Under the pieces are notes generated by a model. That model saw only the letters and a list, made by a program, of their open reading frames with translations. It was not told where the DNA came from and ran no database searches. This document shows, in pieces, positions 12,800-17,393 of a stretch of 17,393 nucleotides of DNA. This DNA is from Candidatus Colwellbacteria bacterium RIFCSPLOWO2_02_FULL_44_20b (GTDB lineage: Bacteria; Patescibacteriota; Minisyncoccia; UBA6257; Colwellbacteraceae): the NCBI GenBank assembly GCA_001817765.1, contig MHIZ01000038.1, positions 10,936 through 28,328 of the forward strand, in the 5' to 3' direction. The translations under genes and the position numbers were made by a program. Each line of letters starts with the position of its first letter. Positions within the stretch are counted from its first letter, which is position 1.

Positions 12800-12826
12800 C
12801 CGTAACTTTGGGGTCTTTATCCCGTT
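12800..12826 (+). promoter_or_regulatory. Candidate ECF-type promoter at the sigma gene
   Basis: CCGTAAC (12800-12806), 16 bp, CGTT (12823-12826), ending 6 nt before the ATG at 12832. Same spacing as the motif at 12378-12404, consistent with sigma autoregulation; the transcript would be leaderless. Confidence 0.4.
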
Positions 12827-12831
12827 TTATT

Positions 12832-13386
12832 ATGCAGGACGAGCGCGAACTTATACAACGATCAAAGGAGGGTGAGGGCGAAGCCTTTGGTTTGCTTTAC
12901 GACCTATATCTACCAAAGATATATCGCTTCGTCCTTTTTAAGGTAAACCATCGTGAGGAGGCTGAAGACCTCACCCACCAGACCTTTATGCAGGCTTGGG
13001 AAAAGATTGGAACGTATGTCCACGGAGACTTTCCCTTTTCAAGCTGGCTTTATCGGATTGCGCGGAATTTGGTTATTGACCATTACCGTAAGTCGAAACC
13101 GACAGTCAGTATTGAGACGATTGAAGTCTCAGAAGAGCGAGTACTTTCTTACGAACCCTCGAACGCGGCGCGGCTTGATTTAGAGCAAGAGCAAGCGGCT
13201 GTTTTTCGAGCAATTCAAAAGCTTACTCCTAGCCAGCAGGACGTTATTATCATGCGATTTGTCGATGAGCTTTCTCTTAAAGAAACAGCCGCGGCAATCC
13301 ATAAAAGCGAGGGCGCGGTTAAGCTTCTTCAACACCGAGCGCTTATGAATCTGAAGAAATTACTTCGAGATGGAACCAATTCTTAA
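12832..13386 (+). CDS. ECF-like RNA polymerase sigma factor
   Basis: 184 aa from the ATG at 12832; an upstream in-frame TTG at 12808 would add 8 residues but overlaps the promoter-like motif. It has only regions 2 and 4, as in ECF (extracytoplasmic function) sigma factors. Region 2 (~18-88): YDLYLPKIYRFVLFKV, AEDLTHQTFMQAWEKI (core RNA polymerase and -10 contact), then FSSWLYRIARNLVIDHYRK. Region 4 (~125-180): LTPSQQDVIIMRF, LSLKETAAAIHKSEGAVKLL (helix-turn-helix for the -35). Such factors are usually held by a membrane anti-sigma encoded next to them; here a protein with one membrane span overlaps the 3' end by 17 bp, supporting that arrangement. Regulated genes are unknown; autoregulation is suggested by the ECF-like motifs. 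Confidence 0.92.
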   Translation: MQDERELIQRSKEGEGEAFGLLYDLYLPKIYRFVLFKVNHREEAEDLTHQTFMQAWEKIGTYVHGDFPFSSWLYRIARNLVIDHYRKSKPTVSIETIEVSEERVLSYEPSNAARLDLEQEQAAVFRAIQKLTPSQQDVIIMRFVDELSLKETAAAIHKSEGAVKLLQHRALMNLKKLLRDGTNS

Positions 13387-13861
13387 AACAATCAGGGAGT
13401 TGCGGGCGATCCAACCGAGTGATGAATTTCGAACTCGGACACGCCTCCTTTTTACCACTTCTTCACGCATGGGTATTTTTACATACCCGCGACTTAGTTT
13501 TCTTCAAACGTTTCATGTTGCCGCAGCGCTTACCGCCACGGCACTTTTGGTTACTGCAGTTTTCGGCGGTTCTCATTATTTAAAACAAGCTTTTATTCCG
13601 AAAACTTTTGTTGGTCTTAATAACAGCGAGCTTCTTACCGAAGCAAACCTTCTTCAAAATGATATTGATATCAACCTTCAAGAGGCTGATTATTATACCA
13701 AGGATTCTCGTCGAACCGTCGCAGCTGCCCTTCAGGAGGCATTCGTTACGAGCCCCGGTCATTTAAATGCTTCGGTTATCGAACGAGAAATGAGGGCTTT
13801 TACTATCGAGGATCCGACTAATGAAGAAATTAACAGACTTTTAGAACAAGCTACCCTATGA
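13370..13861 (+). CDS. Probable anti-sigma factor (single-span membrane protein)
   Basis: 163 aa. The N-terminal ~45 residues are cytosolic (EPILKTIRELRAIQPSDEFR resembles the short helical N-terminus of CPR anti-sigma-like proteins). One transmembrane span at ~48-66 (FHVAAALTATALLVTAVFGG) is followed by an external domain (~68-163) rich in Leu, Asn and Gln (LNNSELLTEANLLQNDIDINLQ as a helical stretch). There is no zinc-binding HxxxCxxC motif, so it is not a ZAS-type anti-sigma. Its start overlaps the sigma gene by 17 bp and its stop overlaps the next start (ATGA), indicating tight co-translation. Anti-sigma function is inferred from topology and gene order. No family named. Confidence 0.8.
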   Translation: MEPILKTIRELRAIQPSDEFRTRTRLLFTTSSRMGIFTYPRLSFLQTFHVAAALTATALLVTAVFGGSHYLKQAFIPKTFVGLNNSELLTEANLLQNDIDINLQEADYYTKDSRRTVAAALQEAFVTSPGHLNASVIEREMRAFTIEDPTNEEINRLLEQATL

Positions 13862-14811
13862 ACCGTCTTTCTATCATTTTTGCAACTTTACTCAGTGTCT
13901 TACTTTTTGTCGTAGGGGCTTCTTCTGTTTTTGCCGTAGCTTCTCAAAAGGTTCAGCAGGCAGCAGACGATGTCCAAACTAGCGTTGATGAGCTTCTTAC
14001 TGTTAAAGATACTGAGCTTAGCGAAGAAGGGCGGCTTATTGGAGAATTGGATGCGCGCAAAAAAGTGCTTCAACAGGTTCTTGATCTTTCACTTAAAGAG
14101 ATTGAGGATTTGAGCACCAAGCTTGTGGCTTTTAAAGATCTTGAAACGTCAGACCTTGAGCTTCGTGATCGCTTCTCAGAAACTCTTCAGACATATCTTC
14201 TTAGTTACCAAGATTTTCAGAAACAACTCGAGGCGGCCATAACGCTCGATTCAGTTAAGGAACTCGCGAAGACAATAAAAGATTGGCGAGAAGAAATTTA
14301 TGATCCCACCGTCAAAGAGGTGGCAGATTTTATTATTGTTCTTCAGGGCGAAGATTTTTTGGGCGTCGCACTTACTCGACTTCAAAAGATTTCCATAGAT
14401 ATCCAGAAACTCGAAAAAGCCGGTTTTCTTGAGAGTGGCCGATTTAATGAGGCTCTCAAGACCGCTACAGCAAATCTTGAATCAGCCGATACCTCATTTA
14501 GCGAGGCTCATTCTCTTGTTCTTCTAAAAAACACCCCTCAACCTGAGGCTTCTGATGAATCAAATAAACAACTAGAGATTCCTTTAGACAACGTATCATC
14601 CCAACCATTGCAGTCTTTACCCCCAGAGTTGGATGAACCGGAAATTTCGCAACCTACCCCAGACGTTTCTTCCTCTTTAGAAGATGAGTCATTAACCCCG
14701 CCGCAACCGACGCCACGAGATTTTGTTCAGAGGGGGCTTAACCAGATCAAAGTAACATATGGTGTTTTTATCGAGATCAGTACGAGTGTTAAAAAAGCTC
14801 TAAATCTTTAG
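13858..14811 (+). CDS. Exported coiled-coil protein with Pro-rich linker
   Basis: 317 aa. Signal peptide at residues 1-26 (hydrophobic core LSIIFATLLSVLLFVVG, then AVASQ). Residues ~30-220 are mostly long amphipathic helices (QKVQQAADDVQTSVDELL, LIGELDARKKVLQQVLDLS, LQKISIDIQKLEKAGF), i.e. coiled-coil. Residues ~225-285 are a Pro/Ser/Glu-rich low-complexity linker. A final short helix (~290-317) ends KKALNL. No catalytic motif. It starts in the ATGA overlap with the anti-sigma gene and ends before a strong terminator, so it is the last gene of the operon. It may be the external sensor or target of the sigma/anti-sigma pair; this is inference. Confidence 0.85.
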   Translation: MNRLSIIFATLLSVLLFVVGASSVFAVASQKVQQAADDVQTSVDELLTVKDTELSEEGRLIGELDARKKVLQQVLDLSLKEIEDLSTKLVAFKDLETSDLELRDRFSETLQTYLLSYQDFQKQLEAAITLDSVKELAKTIKDWREEIYDPTVKEVADFIIVLQGEDFLGVALTRLQKISIDIQKLEKAGFLESGRFNEALKTATANLESADTSFSEAHSLVLLKNTPQPEASDESNKQLEIPLDNVSSQPLQSLPPELDEPEISQPTPDVSSSLEDESLTPPQPTPRDFVQRGLNQIKVTYGVFIEISTSVKKALNL

Positions 14812-14833
14812 TAGGAGGTACCTTTACAATGAT

Positions 14834-14866
14834 ATAAAATACTCCGCGCACGGCGGAGTATTTTAT
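14834..14866. terminator. Bidirectional intrinsic terminator
   Basis: ATAAAATACTCCGC (14834-14847), loop GCACG, GCGGAGTATTTTAT (14853-14866): a 14-bp stem with AT-rich ends on both sides, between the convergent sigma operon and the HU gene. Confidence 0.9.
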
Positions 14867-14893
14867 TACGTACTATCTCTATATAAGAAAAGT

Positions 14894-15169
14894 TTATTTG
14901 ACAGCTTCTTTCAACATTTTCCCAGCTCTAAACTTGGGAACAGTCGAGGCCGCGATTTGGATTTTCTCGCCAGTCTTTGGGTTTACGCCCATTCGAGCGG
15001 CCCGTTTCGCGACTTTAAACACACCAAAACCTGTAAGAGCTATTTCTTCCCCACGGCTTAATGATTTCGTAATTGTGTCAAAGACTGCTTCAACCGCTGT
15101 TTCAGCCATTTTCTTTGTTTCAAAGCCGGCTGCTTTCATTACCGCTTCGACGAATTCTGGTTTTTTCAT
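14894..15169 (-). CDS. hup: HU-family DNA-binding protein
   Basis: 91 aa, the standard HU/IHF length. It wraps and bends DNA non-specifically as a dimer. The dimer core is AVEAVFDTITKSLSRGEEIALTGFG (family signature, with GFG at the turn near residue 48), then the DNA-clamping beta arm with RAARMGVNPKTGEKI (~57-71; NPKTGE is the standard arm motif), ending VPKFRAGKMLKEAV. The start at 15169 gives an MKKPEFVEA N-terminus typical of HU. Upstream lies a strong promoter (15220-15247); a weak AAGGAA sits ~17 nt before the ATG. The protein is likely one of the main nucleoid proteins; whether there is a second HU copy cannot be told here. Confidence 0.95.
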   Translation of the reverse strand: MKKPEFVEAVMKAAGFETKKMAETAVEAVFDTITKSLSRGEEIALTGFGVFKVAKRAARMGVNPKTGEKIQIAASTVPKFRAGKMLKEAVK

Positions 15170-15219
15170 TGATTATTACTTTAAATTCCTTTATCTACGC
15201 TCGACCTTTTGACCGTTCT

Positions 15220-15247
15220 ATTATAGCAAATTGGCCTTTTAGGGCAA
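15220..15247 (-). promoter_or_regulatory. Promoter of the HU gene
   Basis: On the minus strand TTGCCC (15242-15247), 16-bp spacer, TATAAT (15220-15225). Leader ~45 nt. It lies just before the rny stop, so HU has its own transcript. Confidence 0.7.
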
Positions 15248-15257
15248 AACCAGGAGA

Positions 15258-16787
15258 TTATTTTGCGTATTCCACGGCTCGGACCTCGCGAATTACATTA
15301 ACCTTGATTTCGCCCGGATATTTTAGCTCAGATTGGATTTTCGCGGCAACATCACGGGCTAATTGGAGCGCTCCGAAGTCGTCTATCTTTTCGGGAACTA
15401 CGAAAATGCGAAGTTCTCTACCAGCTGAAACAGCGTATGAATTTTTAACACCCACAAAGCTATTTGCAATTTTTTCCAGATCTCCAAGCCGCTTGATGTA
15501 ATTTTCGAGTGTGCCGCGACGAGCGCCCGGACGAGCCGCTGATAAGATGTCCGCGGCGGTAACGACATATGCTTCCGGGCTCGCGAATGGATAATCATCA
15601 TGATGCGATTGCATCGCTTTGATGACATCTTCGCTTACGCCGTATTTTTTCAGAATTTTAATTCCCAGTTCGACGTGCGTTCCCTGCACTTCATGGTCAA
15701 TTGCTTTACCAATATCGTGCACGAGCGCTCCTTTTTTTGTAATTTCAACATTCAGGCCAAGTTCGGTCGCGATCATTCCCGCAATATGAGCCATTTCAAT
15801 TGAATGATTTAAGACGTTCTGACCAAAACTTGTACGAAAATGAAGCCTGCCTAAGAGTTTCACAATTTCTTTCGGAAGATCCAGGACGCCGACTTCATAG
15901 ATCGCGGCTTCACCGATTTCTTCCATACGTTTATCGAGTTCAGCTTTCGCTTCATCTACTTTTTCCTCAATTTTTGCCGGTTGGATGCGGCCATCTTTGA
16001 TGAGTTTTTCAAGCGTCAGGCGCGCAACTTCGCGGCGGAGCGGATCGAACGAAGAAATGATAATCGTGCCCGGCACCTCATCGATAATGAATTCAGCGCC
16101 CGTGAGTCTTTCAAGCGTACGGATATTCCGTCCCTCTCGGCCAATTATTTTTCCTTTAATATCTTCTTCGGGCAAATCAAACGCGGACGTTGTGATCTCC
16201 GAAACACTCGAGCGAGCATACCGTTGGATAGCGGTTGTCATAATATCAACACTTTTCTTTTCAATTTCTTCTCTGCGTTCCTTATCGAGCTTTTGCATAA
16301 GCAGAACGAGATCGTCCTTATGTCGCTTCTCTGTTTCTTTTAATAGTCTGTCCTTCGCCTCTTCGGTTGAGAGACCAGCAACTTCAGCAAGTTCTGTCTC
16401 TGTTTTCGTTTTTATTTCGTCGATTTGAGCTTTCGCGACTTTGAGTTTTTCAATCTCACTTTCAACTGTTTTTGTTTTATTTCTTAATTCGTCCTCTCTT
16501 TCGTCGAGCGATTCTTCTTTTTTAATCGTTCTTTCTTCGAGGCGCGCGAGACTCGTTTTCCTTTCGCGTTCTTCCTTCATTGTTTCATCCAGAAGCGCCG
16601 CGGCTTTATTTTGCGCGTCGAGGACTACTTGTTTGGCTTCCGACTTTGCGGAGAGGAGTTCGGTCTGGATTTTTCTGTCAACCGAGTTAGCTCGTTTGAC
16701 CGCCAGGACTTCTCGAATAACGTAGCCTACTGCTGTTCCTAAGATAAGCAAAACTCCACCCGCTACAATTGGGCTGATTTCTGTCAT
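15258..16787 (-). CDS. rny: Ribonuclease Y
   Basis: 509 aa, the normal length (~520). RNase Y is a membrane-anchored endoribonuclease that starts mRNA decay. Order of parts: one N-terminal transmembrane span (~8-25, GGVLLILGTAVGYVI), a long charged coiled-coil (~35-185), a KH RNA-binding domain around GKIIGREGRNIRTLE (~208-222), and an HD phosphohydrolase domain with HSIEMAHIAG (~330) and the metal-binding HDIGKAIDHE at about 356-365, then SHHDD. The C-terminus, ending VIREVRAVEYAK, is complete. It is divergent from gpmI; a TATCTT hexamer 6 nt before the ATG might be a -10 of a leaderless transcript, but no convincing -35 is seen. Confidence 0.96.
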   Translation of the reverse strand: MTEISPIVAGGVLLILGTAVGYVIREVLAVKRANSVDRKIQTELLSAKSEAKQVVLDAQNKAAALLDETMKEERERKTSLARLEERTIKKEESLDEREDELRNKTKTVESEIEKLKVAKAQIDEIKTKTETELAEVAGLSTEEAKDRLLKETEKRHKDDLVLLMQKLDKERREEIEKKSVDIMTTAIQRYARSSVSEITTSAFDLPEEDIKGKIIGREGRNIRTLERLTGAEFIIDEVPGTIIISSFDPLRREVARLTLEKLIKDGRIQPAKIEEKVDEAKAELDKRMEEIGEAAIYEVGVLDLPKEIVKLLGRLHFRTSFGQNVLNHSIEMAHIAGMIATELGLNVEITKKGALVHDIGKAIDHEVQGTHVELGIKILKKYGVSEDVIKAMQSHHDDYPFASPEAYVVTAADILSAARPGARRGTLENYIKRLGDLEKIANSFVGVKNSYAVSAGRELRIFVVPEKIDDFGALQLARDVAAKIQSELKYPGEIKVNVIREVRAVEYAK

Positions 16788-16870
16788 TGTTTAAGATATG
16801 AATTACTAATTGGTTCATTAGAACAAATTTGACTTTTTCTACTATCAATCATAGCTTGAGGCGCGTTTTT

Positions 16871-16899
16871 TTGTCAAAAAGAGCGTATTTTCTTATACT
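16871..16899 (+). promoter_or_regulatory. Leaderless promoter of gpmI
   Basis: TTGTCA (16871-16876), exactly 17 bp, TATACT (16894-16899). The -10 ends 7 nt before the GTG at 16906, so the predicted first nucleotide is the start codon. This supports the GTG start and is the best promoter in the window. Confidence 0.8.
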
Positions 16900-16905
16900 T
16901 AGACC

Positions 16906-17393
16906 GTGAAACGAACTTTTGTTCTTGTTGTTCTCGACGGTTGGGGTATTGGACGGAAGGATGACTCAAATCCGATCCATGTTTTTAATCCCCCGACGCT
17001 TAGCTACATCCAACACCACTTCCCTGCGGGGACACTCCAGGCGTCTGGCGTTGCCGTCGGGCTTCCGTGGCAAGAAGAAGGTAATAGCGAGGTTGGTCAC
17101 CTGACGATTGGCGCGGGGCGCGTTATTTATCAGCACTACCCACGTATTAACGCGGATATAACAAGCGGGCAATTTTTTAAAAATCCTACTCTTTTACAAG
17201 CAATCAATCATGCTCGAAGCAATAATTCGATACTTCATCTTGTCGGTATCCTTACAAAAGGAACTGTTCATAGCGCTTTTGAACACCTTCTCGCTCTTGT
17301 AAAACTCGCCGAACGAGAAAAAATTGCTTATCAACTTCATCTTTTTACCGATGGCAAAGACGGGCCTCTTAAGGCGGCTCTTGAACTACTCCA
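16906..17393 (+). CDS. gpmI: Cofactor-independent phosphoglycerate mutase (3' end beyond right edge)
   Basis: 162 codons visible from a GTG start; the family is ~510 aa, so about a third is present. GpmI interconverts 3- and 2-phosphoglycerate in glycolysis using two Mn2+ ions and a phosphoserine intermediate. Visible motifs: VLDGWGIG at ~9-16 (Asp11 metal ligand), NPPTLSYI, LQASGVAVGLPW, GNSEVGHLTIGAGR (Ser61 is the nucleophile), and HLVGILTKGTVHSAFEHLLAL near 115-135, followed by LFTDGKDGP (usually FLDGRDTP). No other in-frame ATG or Shine-Dalgarno precedes the conserved start of the protein, and the GTG at 16906 fits the -10 spacing. Divergent from rny, 118 bp away. Confidence 0.95.
   Translation, partial: MKRTFVLVVLDGWGIGRKDDSNPIHVFNPPTLSYIQHHFPAGTLQASGVAVGLPWQEEGNSEVGHLTIGAGRVIYQHYPRINADITSGQFFKNPTLLQAINHARSNNSILHLVGILTKGTVHSAFEHLLALVKLAEREKIAYQLHLFTDGKDGPLKAALELL

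Noticed and set aside
12808..12831. TTG start for the sigma factor
   Set aside because: It would add 8 residues without family similarity and overlaps the promoter-like motif; the ATG at 12832 gives the typical N-terminus.
15073..16725. Plus-strand ORFs within rny and HU
   Set aside because: Shadows of the minus-strand genes; Ser/Phe-rich with no domain.
1..17393. CRISPR array, transposon, prophage or rRNA operon
   Set aside because: No regularly spaced repeats, no transposase or integrase motifs, and no rRNA sequence were seen; the Gam-like gene is the only phage-type protein.

Overview
The window looks like a chromosomal segment of a Candidate Phyla Radiation (Patescibacteria, probably Parcubacteria-like) bacterium. 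This is inferred from gene style, not from a marker phylogeny. The signs are a very short IF-2 (478 aa, no long N-terminal extension), small secreted or membrane proteins of CPR type, an Ig-like surface protein, few Shine-Dalgarno sequences, and several promoters whose -10 box sits exactly 7 nt before a start codon (leaderless mRNAs). UGA is used as a stop (ends of the genes at 9497 and 13861), so this is not one of the UGA-recoded CPR lineages.

Layout. 1-1450 (minus): a secreted surface protein cut by the left edge and a PIG-L/BshB1-like deacetylase with a hairpin-rich leader. 1785-4898 (plus): two adjacent genes carrying three GH130 glycoside phosphorylase/hydrolase modules. 4914-6891 (minus): infB, rbfA, tRNA-Cys(GCA) and tRNA-Leu(UAA), ending in a strong terminator. 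7056-9497 (plus): tRNA-Ser(GCU), a small membrane protein, glutamate 5-kinase (proB) and a second small membrane protein. 9618-11591 (plus): tRNA-Arg(GCG), a beta-lactamase-fold serine hydrolase, a phage-Mu-Gam-like DNA-end-binding protein and tRNA-Gly(UCC). 11580-12371 (minus): a homologue of the ArmA/RmtB/FmrO 16S rRNA (m7G1405) methyltransferases. 12458-14811 (plus): a compact operon with a small anchored protein, an ECF-like sigma factor, a probable membrane anti-sigma protein and an exported coiled-coil protein. 14894-16787 (minus): HU and ribonuclease Y. 16906-end (plus): gpmI, cut by the right edge.

How the genes fit together. Translation and RNA functions (infB, rbfA, five tRNAs, rny, the 16S rRNA methyltransferase) are interleaved with envelope and glycan functions (surface protein, deacetylase, GH130 array, serine hydrolase, sigma/anti-sigma operon). 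There is no integrase, transposase, CRISPR array or rRNA gene. The points most worth a second look are the chromosomal Gam homologue, the aminoglycoside-resistance-type methyltransferase, the three-module GH130 array with one altered module and a very basic tail, the ECF operon with two matching ECF-like promoter motifs, the leaderless-promoter pattern, and two odd tRNAs (Cys with a non-canonical elbow, Arg with anticodon GCG).
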